A stretch of DNA of 6,973 nt, from the NCBI GenBank assembly GCA_016281675.1, contig JAEEJD010000165.1, positions 1-6,973 on the forward strand, read 5' to 3'. The notes beneath the pieces were generated by a model, which ran no database searches, was not told where the DNA came from, and saw only the letters and a list, made by a program, of their open reading frames with translations. The translations under genes were made by a program, and so were the position numbers. Positions 1 through 6,563 of the stretch are shown here, piece after piece (position 1 is the first letter of the stretch; each line of letters starts with the position of its first letter). The stretch comes from Lachnospiraceae bacterium (GTDB lineage: Bacteria; Bacillota_A; Clostridia; Lachnospirales; Lachnospiraceae).

Positions 1-1771
1 ATTCCTCAACGGTCAGTTTGCCGGGCTTGTTGAGGATGACATCCGAAACCATGCTCTTTCCGACGTCATGAAGCGGAGCCGAGTTGCACACGTCATTGAT
101 AAATTCGTCGGTCAGCATATCCGAATGCAGACCCTTTTCTTTCATCTTCTGTGCGATGAGCTTTACATAGCTTGCGGTCTTACGTACATGGTCACCCGTA
201 TTTTTGTCCCGGCTCTCGACCATGTCGGCAAGAACATAGATAAGACCGTTCTGCATATGGGCGATCTCTTCGCCCTTTGCTTCCACGTCCTCAAGATATC
301 CTACAGTCTCGGCTATAGTCTTTGACAATGATTCGTACAGATTCTCGATCTCGTCACCCGTTGCGATATCAAGGTGTTGAAGCCTGTCGATACTGATGTC
401 ACGTCCCTCTTCGCTGTCGTATGCAAACTTTCTGGCGGACAGAGTCATCGCAGCTATCGGATAGATGAGATGATAATCAACAAGCCATATGCACAGGGCA
501 AGAATGAAGATATAAAATCCCATGAAGAGCGAGAATACTTTAGTCATATAATTAAGGCTCGTCATGCGGATGTTATCGACCTTGATGTCGGCACCGGCAT
601 AGCACACACATCTGCCGGACGAATCAAATACGGGTTCGAAAACCGTAAGAAGCTTCCCGTAGTTAGTATCGTCCAGAAGCGGTTCTATCTCATTGCCTGC
701 AAGAAGGGCATCTTTATAAGGGATCAGGTATTCCTCCAAAGGTATGAAGTCACCCGCTTTCTGTGCCTTGACTTCGGGCGTGTCGAGATCGAACACTACA
801 GTTACGCCGTCTTCGGTAAATTTATAGACATAGATGAATTCGATATCGGGATTGCCTTTTCTGAGCCCCAGCAGGCGAGCTTCGATCTTTCTGTATTCGT
901 CGGATTCCGTTCCCTCACTGATGAACTCGTCAACCCTGTCGGGATCTATCAGATTGGCTGCAAGCTTGGCGGCGCTTGTACAGGAATATGTATACTGTCT
1001 CATTGCAAAGTTCTGATAGAGCAGGTAACTGATCATTGTCGTGACTACGGCAACACAGACCATGATACCCGTGATGATCGTGATTATCTTGCCGCGCAGT
1101 GAGAAAGAACGTGTCTGATTATGTTTTGCATCAAAGATTGCTTCATCCGAAAGCGGCGCCTGGCGCCATCCGGTCAGCCACAGATCGGGTTTCAGCCTTT
1201 CGGGGATAACCTTGATGATGATAAATACAAGTATAACGGTAATACCTTTGTCGATCAGATCTATAACTATATCCGAGAGCATCTGTGCCCAGAATACACT
1301 GAGCTTTCCGCTTTGAAGAAGAGATTTGGCAAACGGAGATGATATTCCCTCGCCCATTCCGAAACCATAGAGAAGATACGTCAGGATCGATCCGAGTACT
1401 CCTCCGATAAAAGCAAACAGCGGAATGGTTGCGAGTGCTTTGCCGAACTTGTCAAACCAGCCTTTATGGCCCAGATAAGAACCGCATGCGGCTATCATGG
1501 TCGAGAGTACGACATAATATGCGTTGCCGGGATTACCCTGCATGTTGATGATGTTATTGAGATATCCGACGACAATGCCGGGAAGATATCCGCCTAAAAC
1601 CGCGGCAAGTAAAGTACCGACGTTATCCAGATACAGTGGCACTTTGAAATAGGTCGCTGTTCGAGGAAGAATGAAATTGATTGCCACAGCTCCCGTAAAG
1701 AATACAATATGAAACAGAAGATTTTTCTTTTCTTTGGCTTCAACGGGTTGTCCCAAACGATCTTTTTTCAT
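1..1771 (-). CDS. Membrane-bound HD-GYP domain sensor protein with ECF-S-like, Cache-like and HAMP domains (3' end outside window)
   Basis: Reading the minus strand from the ATG at 1771 gives 590 open codons to the window edge with no stop, so the C-terminus is missing. Residues about 18-190 are strongly hydrophobic with five or six membrane segments and a PLYLDNVGTLLAAVLGGYLPG-type stretch (45-65), resembling S components of ECF vitamin transporters. A further helix (229-252), an outside domain of about 155 residues (253-408) ending in a Cache-like PVFDSSG...GADIKVD pattern, and another helix (411-432) follow. HAMP lies at about 434-495 (DEIENL at 473-478). The HD-GYP domain begins near 505: E519, R521-D522, TGDH (H528), LHDVGK (H568, D569), then VILNKPGKLT. 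The family hydrolyses c-di-GMP at a metal centre, but the HHE/GYP part is not in view, so activity cannot be judged. The start is supported by GAGGTGA at 1777-1783, five bases upstream. The gene is divergent from the repair/phosphatase operon. The HD-GYP call is strong; ligand and membrane-domain function are unknown. Confidence 0.9.
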   Translation of the reverse strand, partial: MKKDRLGQPVEAKEKKNLLFHIVFFTGAVAINFILPRTATYFKVPLYLDNVGTLLAAVLGGYLPGIVVGYLNNIINMQGNPGNAYYVVLSTMIAACGSYLGHKGWFDKFGKALATIPLFAFIGGVLGSILTYLLYGFGMGEGISSPFAKSLLQSGKLSVFWAQMLSDIVIDLIDKGITVILVFIIIKVIPERLKPDLWLTGWRQAPLSDEAIFDAKHNQTRSFSLRGKIITIITGIMVCVAVVTTMISYLLYQNFAMRQYTYSCTSAAKLAANLIDPDRVDEFISEGTESDEYRKIEARLLGLRKGNPDIEFIYVYKFTEDGVTVVFDLDTPEVKAQKAGDFIPLEEYLIPYKDALLAGNEIEPLLDDTNYGKLLTVFEPVFDSSGRCVCYAGADIKVDNIRMTSLNYMTKVFSLFMGFYIFILALCIWLVDYHLIYPIAAMTLSARKFAYDSEEGRDISIDRLQHLDIATGDEIENLYESLSKTIAETVGYLEDVEAKGEEIAHMQNGLIYVLADMVESRDKNTGDHVRKTASYVKLIAQKMKEKGLHSDMLTDEFINDVCNSAPLHDVGKSMVSDVILNKPGKLTVEE

Positions 1772-1800
1772 AGCCGTCACCTCGTATCTGTTTGAACCAT

Positions 1801-1829
1801 ATGATAGCGCAAAAAACATACTTAATCAA
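1801..1829 (-). promoter_or_regulatory. Predicted sigma-A promoter of the HD-GYP gene
   Basis: On the minus strand, TTGATT (complement of 1824-1829) is followed after 17 bases by TATCAT (complement of 1801-1806). This puts transcription start near 1794 and gives a 5' leader of about 23 nt before the ATG at 1771. Spacing is ideal and each hexamer has four or five consensus bases. Its -35 box directly abuts the -35 box of the plus-strand promoter. Confidence 0.65.
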
Positions 1830-1835
1830 TTGATT
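1824..1835. repeat. 12-bp perfect palindrome formed by two abutting -35 boxes
   Basis: AATCAATTGATT reads identically on both strands. Its left half is the -35 hexamer of the minus-strand promoter and its right half the -35 hexamer of the plus-strand promoter. Symmetry ends at this length, since 1823 and 1836 do not pair. It could be an operator for a dimeric regulator or simply a consequence of two identical -35 boxes placed back to back. Confidence 0.6.
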
Positions 1836-1858
1836 GTCTGTATTTTGGACTGTATAAT
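1830..1858 (+). promoter_or_regulatory. Predicted sigma-A promoter of the repair-phosphatase-CapA-kinase operon
   Basis: TTGATT at 1830-1835 and a perfect TATAAT at 1853-1858 are separated by exactly 17 bases, giving a predicted start near 1865 and a 5' leader of about 29 nt before the ATG at 1894. No other comparable promoter was seen between the four downstream genes, so this is the likely operon promoter. Confidence 0.75.
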
Positions 1859-1893
1859 ATCATGTATTATTTCAGAGAAAGGAATCAGCTGAA

Positions 1894-2595
1894 ATGATAA
1901 CGGAAGAGATAAGAGAAAAACTGTATAAAGAGCGTGATGAAAAGTATGCAATACTACAGGAGAAGATCATTCCGACAGCACCCGCGGATTCGATTATCGG
2001 AGTCAGGACTCCGATCCTTCGAAAGCTTGCGAAAGAGCTTGTCAAAAGAGATGACGTGGGTGATTTTCTTGACGACCTTCCGCATGATCATTTTGACGAA
2101 AATCAGTTGCATGCATTTATAGTTTCCGAGATGAAGGACTACGACAGGTGTATTTCGGAAGTGGTTCGTTTTCTTCCTTATGTAGACAACTGGGCCACAT
2201 GCGATCAGATGTCTCCGAAAGTATTCAAGAAGCACAGACAGGAGCTTGTCGCGAAAATCACAGACTGGATCGATTCCGGCCGGACATACACCGTCAGGTT
2301 CGGTATAGGAATGCTGATGGAGCATTTCCTTGACGAAGACTACGACATCAAATATCCCGGTATCGTGGCAAAGGTACGTTCCGAAGAATACTATGTCAAT
2401 ATGATGATCGCATGGTATTTTGCAACGGCACTTGCCAAGCAGTATGATTCGATCCTTCCTTTTATAGAAGAAAAGAAGCTCGATACATGGACACACAACA
2501 AGGCCATTCAGAAGTCGGTGGAAAGCTACCGTATCACACCCGAACAGAAGGAGTACCTGAAGAGCCTTAAGATAAAGAAATCCGTTCGTTTATGA
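1894..2595 (+). CDS. AlkD-like DNA alkylation repair protein (HEAT-like repeat DNA glycosylase family)
   Basis: The 233-residue product matches the AlkD/AlkC-type family, all-helical HEAT-like repeat glycosylases that excise positively charged alkylated bases such as 3-methyladenine and 7-methylguanine from DNA in the cytoplasm. The diagnostic residues of Bacillus cereus AlkD (W109, D113, R148, W187) have counterparts here. W100 and D104 lie in DNWATCDQ, R135 in YTVRFGIG and W174 in MIAWYF. The W-D and R-W spacings are the same as in AlkD. The C-terminal HNKAIQKSVESYRI stretch (201-214) is also typical of Firmicute members. Length is normal. The ATG is preceded by AAAGGAA at 1878-1884. It is the first gene of a four-gene run, with 6 bases before the next ATG. 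The family is clear; the exact lesion range is inferred. No functional link to the downstream signalling genes is obvious. Confidence 0.93.
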   Translation: MITEEIREKLYKERDEKYAILQEKIIPTAPADSIIGVRTPILRKLAKELVKRDDVGDFLDDLPHDHFDENQLHAFIVSEMKDYDRCISEVVRFLPYVDNWATCDQMSPKVFKKHRQELVAKITDWIDSGRTYTVRFGIGMLMEHFLDEDYDIKYPGIVAKVRSEEYYVNMMIAWYFATALAKQYDSILPFIEEKKLDTWTHNKAIQKSVESYRITPEQKEYLKSLKIKKSVRL

Positions 2596-2601
2596 GGAAA
2601 T

Positions 2602-3066
2602 ATGAAAATGGTAAAAGTATTATTTATATGCCACGGCAATATCTGTCGGAGCGTCAGTGCACAATATATATTTGATATGATAGTCAGGGAAAACGGTCTG
2701 GAGCACGTGTATTCGTGCGACTCTGCGGCGACAAGCCGGGAGGAGATCGGTAATCCCGTATACCCGCCGATGAGGCAGGCGCTCCTGGCTCATAATGTGC
2801 CGATCGGAGATCACAGGGCGAGGCAGATGCGCCGGGAAGAATATGATGATTATGACCTGATCATCGGGATGGACAGCGAGAACATGTATTACATTGACAG
2901 GATTCTCGGGGGAGATCCGGAAGGCAAAGTCCATACGTTGATGGAATATACAAATACCCCGGATGAGCTTATAGACGATCCTTGGTACACAAGAGATTTC
3001 GAGACCGCGTACAGACAGATCAGAAAGGGCTGTGAAGCACTTCTTGAGAATCTGCAGTCATCATAG
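2602..3066 (+). CDS. Low-molecular-weight protein tyrosine phosphatase
   Basis: This 154-residue cytoplasmic phosphatase, of usual length for the family, removes phosphate from phosphotyrosine (in some Firmicutes, phosphoarginine) via a cysteinyl intermediate. The P-loop C-X5-R-S is HGNICRS with C10 nucleophile, R16 and S17. The general acid is D126 in the DDPWYTRDFE segment (125-134). SAATSREEIGNPVYPP and YDLIIGMD (84-91) are typical of the family. Oddly, the residues after the P-loop are V-S-A-Q (18-21) where most members have P-M-A-E. Two starts are possible: 2602, only four bases after GAGG (2594-2597), or 2608, ten bases after it and giving MVKVLFICHGN, closer to family N-termini. The SD overlaps the stop codon of the preceding gene, implying translational coupling. 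Such enzymes often sit in envelope polysaccharide loci, consistent with the CapA gene next door, but no tyrosine kinase gene is in view. Confidence 0.94.
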   Translation: MKMVKVLFICHGNICRSVSAQYIFDMIVRENGLEHVYSCDSAATSREEIGNPVYPPMRQALLAHNVPIGDHRARQMRREEYDDYDLIIGMDSENMYYIDRILGGDPEGKVHTLMEYTNTPDELIDDPWYTRDFETAYRQIRKGCEALLENLQSS

Positions 3067-3072
3067 AATCTT

Positions 3073-4230
3073 ATGCAAAAGAGACATATCAGTCACAATG
3101 AAAAATCAAATAGTATAAAGAAGATATTTGCCGGTGTTGTCGCTTTGGCGGCAATAACGCTTGCGTGTGATTTTCGCGTTTACGCGGGGCAGGACGTTCA
3201 GCTGATCATGGTCGGCGACATTCTGCTGCATGACGGGATAGAAAAGTGTGCGATGCAGGAAGACGGATTGTATGATTTTTCCGAGGTGTTCAGGCACACG
3301 AGGAGTGTCATAGAGGCGGCGGATCTGGCGATAGTCAATCAGGAGGTCATCATCGGCGGTAAGGAACTTCGCGTCAGCGGCTACCCGAGCTTTAATGCAC
3401 CGTATGAGATCGCGGATGAGCTTGCCGAGACGGGATTTGACGTTATATGTCATGCGACCAATCATGCGCTCGACCGCGGGAAAAGAGGAATAGAAAACTG
3501 TCTCAAATACTGGGAAGAAAATCACCCAGATATCGATACCGTAGGGATATACACGTCACAGGCCGACAGGGACGATGTGTGCATATTCGAGAAGAACGGG
3601 ATCAAGATCGCCGTGCTCAACTATACATACGGAACGAACGGGATATCGCTTCCTTCCGGGATGCCGTATGCTGTCGATCTTCTTAATGATGAAAGAGTAA
3701 AGGAAGATCTTGCGAAGGCCGAAAAGGCTGCGGATCTGACTGTAGTATGCCCGCACTGGGGCACCGAATACAATCACGGCATTTCGGAAATGCAAAAGAA
3801 ATGGACAAAAGTATTTGCCGAAAACGGTGCAGACCTTATAATAGGAACACACCCTCATGTGATCGAGCCGGTGGAGGAATACGAGACGAGTGACGGAAGA
3901 AAAGTTCCGGTATACTATTCTCTCGGTAATTTCATCAACTGGACGAGCGGTTCGGGAAAGGGTGTTGCCGACAGGATGCTCGGAGCCATGGCGGATGTAA
4001 CGATTGCGAAAGACGCCGACGGAAATGCGGTGATCAAAGACTACGGGGTAAGGCCGCTTGTGGCGCATGTCGAATCCGAGATAAACGGATCGACGGTTTA
4101 TTTTCTTGACGATTATACGCAGGCGAAATCATTCCTTAATGAGATAAGGAAGGCTGATGCGAACTTTTCGTACAGATACTGTGAGGATCTTTGTGCGGAT
4201 ATAATTGAAAAGGACCTGTGGAGGAGATAA
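3073..4230 (+). CDS. Exported CapA-family protein (poly-gamma-glutamate/capsule biosynthesis type, metallophosphatase fold)
   Basis: The 385-residue protein begins with a basic stretch and a hydrophobic segment (about 18-32), then RVYAGQ, a plausible signal-peptidase site after A38; it is probably exported or membrane-anchored. The mature part carries the CapA/PgsA motif series: MVGDILLHD (46-54), NQE (89-91), ATNHALD (128-134), PHWGTEY (227-233), GTHPHVIEP (258-266) and YSLGNF (282-287). The Asp, Asn and His residues of this series are those expected for a calcineurin-like metal site. Family members take part in poly-gamma-glutamate or capsule assembly, but many clostridial copies stand alone and their substrate is unknown. 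No pgsB/pgsC-like genes are visible here, so polyglutamate synthesis should not be assumed. The gene starts 6 bases after the phosphatase stop with no clear Shine-Dalgarno sequence, suggesting coupling. Its stop shares one base with the kinase start. Confidence 0.9.
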   Translation: MQKRHISHNEKSNSIKKIFAGVVALAAITLACDFRVYAGQDVQLIMVGDILLHDGIEKCAMQEDGLYDFSEVFRHTRSVIEAADLAIVNQEVIIGGKELRVSGYPSFNAPYEIADELAETGFDVICHATNHALDRGKRGIENCLKYWEENHPDIDTVGIYTSQADRDDVCIFEKNGIKIAVLNYTYGTNGISLPSGMPYAVDLLNDERVKEDLAKAEKAADLTVVCPHWGTEYNHGISEMQKKWTKVFAENGADLIIGTHPHVIEPVEEYETSDGRKVPVYYSLGNFINWTSGSGKGVADRMLGAMADVTIAKDADGNAVIKDYGVRPLVAHVESEINGSTVYFLDDYTQAKSFLNEIRKADANFSYRYCEDLCADIIEKDLWRR

Positions 4231-4232
4231 TG
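4220..4232 (+). promoter_or_regulatory. Ribosome binding site that sets the kinase start, overlapping the capA-like stop (TAATG)
   Basis: GGAGGAG at 4220-4226 lies a few bases before the ATG at 4230-4232, whose A is the last base of the upstream TAA. This favours the ATG over the in-frame GTG at 4218, which lies inside the upstream gene with no SD of its own. The one-base overlap points to translational coupling of the CapA-family protein and the kinase. Confidence 0.85.
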
Positions 4233-6446
4233 TATCAGTTTGTCATTGCAACTTTATACGTTACGATAGTTGGACTGTTCATAGTATGCTGGTTTGCGAT
4301 CAGGAAGTGGAGCAGCAAACTTCATGCGTACCTTTTCTTCAGCGGTGCAACGAACCTCCTGTATAACGTGGCGTGTATCATGGAACTTCGGGCAACGGAT
4401 CAGAACACGTTTGTCACTGCTCTGAAGATCGGATATCTCGGACGAATCTGGATAGGCATGGCGCTGTTTCTGTTCTCCATGGAATTGTGCAATGTTCATC
4501 TGAGCAAATACATCATCGGATCCATGGCAATGGCCCATGCCGTTATATATACGACGATCTTAGAATTGGAGAATAACAGTCTCTACTATAAGACAATGGA
4601 ATTTGTGATCGACGATGGTTTTCCGAAACTGCCGCACTCGGGAGGACCGCTCTACTATATCCAGACGTCATTGAATCTGTTATATGTGGTATGCGGCGTT
4701 TCCGTGATGGCGAGGACGTACCTTCGGGAGAAAAATCGCGTCGAGAAGAAGAGATACATGCTCATGGCGATCGCCATGTTGTCCATAGGTACATCTTATG
4801 TGCTCTACTTCTTTAAACTTATTCCGCTGGCGCGAAAGTTCGATGTTATGATCTTCGGGTTTGCGATCGGAAATGCGATCATGCTCGTCGCGATCATCAA
4901 GTACAAGATCCTAGATGCCAGAACCGCGGCCAAAGATTATGTTGTTGACGAACTTTCCGAAGGTATCATCGTTGTCGATACGGAGGATAATGTTTCATAT
5001 TATAATAAGCCGGCAGAGAGACTGTATCCGGTGCTCGCTGAAAAGGGTGCGGCCGCCGATCAGTCCGAGAATGTAATAAAAGGCATCAGGCAGGCCATAG
5101 AAAATAAAGAGCCGATCAGGATGAACGAGAGGATATACACGCCCAAAGCCAACTCCCTCGTTTTGGACGGCAAGGATGTCGGAATACTGTATGCACTCGG
5201 AGACGACACCGAGCAGTATCATTACATGAATGAACTTCGCAAACAGCGAGAGATAGCGGATGAAGCCAATAAGGCAAAATCACAGTTCCTGGCAAACATG
5301 TCCCATGAGATCAGGACTCCTATCAACGCAATTCTCGGAATGGACGAGATGGTGATCCGTACGAGCAGCGAAAAGGAAGTGCTTGATTATGCCGAGGATA
5401 TCCAGACATCAGGAAGGACGCTTTTGGCTCTTATAAACGACATACTCGATTTTTCAAAGGTCGAGGAAGGCAAGATGGAGATCATTCCGGTGCAGTATGA
5501 GCCGGGCATCATGAAGAACGATCTTGTCAACATGGTAAGAGAGAGAGCGACACAGAAAGGTCTGTCCATAAATGTGGAATTTGACAACAACATTCCGCGA
5601 CTTTTGAAGGGTGACGAGATACGTATCAAACAGTGCGCGCTAAATCTCCTTACGAATGCGGTCAAGTATACGAAAGAGGGACAGGTCGGTCTGAAGATCG
5701 GGTGCACGAAGGAAGACGATAACCATATCAAACTTGAGTTTACGGTATCGGATACGGGTGCCGGTATCAAGAAAGAGGACATGGACACTCTGTTCTCGCC
5801 GTTTTCGCGTTTGGATGAGGAGAAAAATCGCAACATCGAGGGAAGCGGCCTCGGAATAAGTATAACGAAGCGTCTTCTGGAACTGATGAACAGCGAACTC
5901 AAAGTGCAGAGCGAATACGGGAAAGGTTCGGTGTTCTCGTTCTCGGTGACGCAGGAAGTTCTTAACTGGGATGCTTCCGGAAACTTCGACGGAAAATACG
6001 ATATGGGCGACAGGAAGAAGAGGGAATACAGGGAACTCTTCCATGCACCCGATGCGAAGATCCTCGTTGTCGACGATATCAAGATGAACCTCACGGTCAT
6101 CACAAAGCTTCTTCGCAAGACACAGATTCAGATAGACACGGCCAGGTCCGGACCCGAAGCGATATTGATGGCAAAGGACAAGGATTACGACATAATATTC
6201 ATCGATCATCTGATGCCGGATATGGACGGAATAGAGACTCTCGGACATCTGAAGGAACAGGACGGTGCCGGAAGTCCCGTATACATCGCACTTACAGCCA
6301 ATGCGATATCCGGAGCAAGAGAGATGTATCTTGATGCCGGGTTCGCCGATTATGTTTCAAAACCGGTCGAGGGAGAGAAGCTCGAAAAGCTTATAAAGAG
6401 TTATCTTCCGCCCGAAAAACTCCTTGACACGCCTGATACCGTGTAA
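4230..6446 (+). CDS. Hybrid sensor histidine kinase with N-terminal 7TM domain, PAS-like region, HisKA, HATPase and receiver
   Basis: From the ATG at 4230 the product has 738 residues. Seven hydrophobic segments are seen (about 2-24, 32-53, 66-88, 95-113, 141-163, 175-195, 204-226), with a larger outside loop around 114-140, matching the 7TM-type input region of some histidine kinases. A PAS-like stretch (about 236-325, ELSEGIIVVDTEDNVSYYN) and a helical linker lead to HisKA with the phosphoacceptor H359 in FLANMSHEIRTPINAILG. The ATP-binding domain has the N box (NLLTNAVKYT, N476), the DTGAGI box (508-513) and EGSGLGIS (537-544). The C-terminal receiver (about 609-726) has D615-D616, phosphoacceptor D659 in FIDHLMPDMDG, T689 and K711. 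All key residues for phosphorelay are present. There is no DNA-binding or other output domain, so the phosphate must pass to an Hpt or regulator elsewhere, or the receiver regulates the kinase itself. The stimulus is unknown. It is the last gene of the four-gene run. Confidence 0.95.
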   Translation: MYQFVIATLYVTIVGLFIVCWFAIRKWSSKLHAYLFFSGATNLLYNVACIMELRATDQNTFVTALKIGYLGRIWIGMALFLFSMELCNVHLSKYIIGSMAMAHAVIYTTILELENNSLYYKTMEFVIDDGFPKLPHSGGPLYYIQTSLNLLYVVCGVSVMARTYLREKNRVEKKRYMLMAIAMLSIGTSYVLYFFKLIPLARKFDVMIFGFAIGNAIMLVAIIKYKILDARTAAKDYVVDELSEGIIVVDTEDNVSYYNKPAERLYPVLAEKGAAADQSENVIKGIRQAIENKEPIRMNERIYTPKANSLVLDGKDVGILYALGDDTEQYHYMNELRKQREIADEANKAKSQFLANMSHEIRTPINAILGMDEMVIRTSSEKEVLDYAEDIQTSGRTLLALINDILDFSKVEEGKMEIIPVQYEPGIMKNDLVNMVRERATQKGLSINVEFDNNIPRLLKGDEIRIKQCALNLLTNAVKYTKEGQVGLKIGCTKEDDNHIKLEFTVSDTGAGIKKEDMDTLFSPFSRLDEEKNRNIEGSGLGISITKRLLELMNSELKVQSEYGKGSVFSFSVTQEVLNWDASGNFDGKYDMGDRKKREYRELFHAPDAKILVVDDIKMNLTVITKLLRKTQIQIDTARSGPEAILMAKDKDYDIIFIDHLMPDMDGIETLGHLKEQDGAGSPVYIALTANAISGAREMYLDAGFADYVSKPVEGEKLEKLIKSYLPPEKLLDTPDTV

Positions 6447-6452
6447 TATAAT
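6424..6452 (+). promoter_or_regulatory. Perfect consensus sigma-A promoter for rplM, straddling the kinase stop codon
   Basis: TTGACA at 6424-6429 and TATAAT at 6447-6452 are separated by exactly 17 bases, so both hexamers match the consensus fully. The -35 box lies within the last codons of the kinase gene and the -10 box starts right after its TAA. Transcription should start near 6459, giving a leader of about 105 nt before rplM. This strength is what a ribosomal protein operon would need. Confidence 0.88.
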
Positions 6453-6458
6453 CACTCA

Positions 6459-6563
6459 ATGTGACGGCAGAAGTCTGCCCCGAGCCATAGCCCCGGCCCC
6501 GGGAGGATGCGCTTTCACGATGATAATTGAATCACAGATGCAAAGATTTTTGGAGGTATCGTA
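6459..6563 (+). promoter_or_regulatory. Structured 5' leader of rplM, candidate ribosomal protein leader
   Basis: The untranslated region is GC-rich in its first half and can fold. GGCAG/CTGCC (6466-6470 with 6475-6479, loop AAGT) forms a perfect 5-bp hairpin. A second stem pairs 6480-6482 with 6500-6502 and 6484-6486 with 6495-6497. GTGA (6461-6464) and TCAC (6515-6518) could close both into a three-way junction. A less structured AT-rich part follows, then the rplM Shine-Dalgarno TGGAGGT at 6551-6557. An L13 autoregulatory leader class is known in Firmicutes; I could not match its consensus from memory, so membership is inference. No U-run follows the stems, so a simple intrinsic terminator is not supported. 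Confidence 0.45.

Noticed and set aside
68..1342. Plus-strand open frames of 60-242 codons opposite the HD-GYP gene
   Set aside because: They lie antisense to a continuous 590-codon minus-strand frame with clear domain motifs, and their translations show no family resemblance.
3154..3171. Lipoprotein signal (cysteine 32) in the CapA-family protein
   Set aside because: The preceding residues T-L-A do not fit the usual lipobox well, and a RVYA signal-peptidase site or plain membrane anchor is as likely.
4218..4229. Upstream GTG start for the kinase
   Set aside because: The GTG is part of the upstream coding sequence and has no SD site, while ATG 4230 is directly preceded by GGAGGAG.
5387..6248. 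Long minus-strand frames (202 and 243 codons) opposite the kinase
   Set aside because: They overlap each other and the well-supported HATPase and receiver coding region, and their translations are low-complexity or lack motifs.
6466..6503. Intrinsic terminator after the kinase gene
   Set aside because: Hairpins exist but no run of T follows them; the only T-run (6547-6550) is over 40 bases away.
6507..6530. Seven-codon leader ORF (ATG CGC TTT ... TGA) before rplM
   Set aside because: The purine-rich GGGAGG touches the ATG with no spacer, so initiation there is unlikely, and the peptide has no regulatory codon run.
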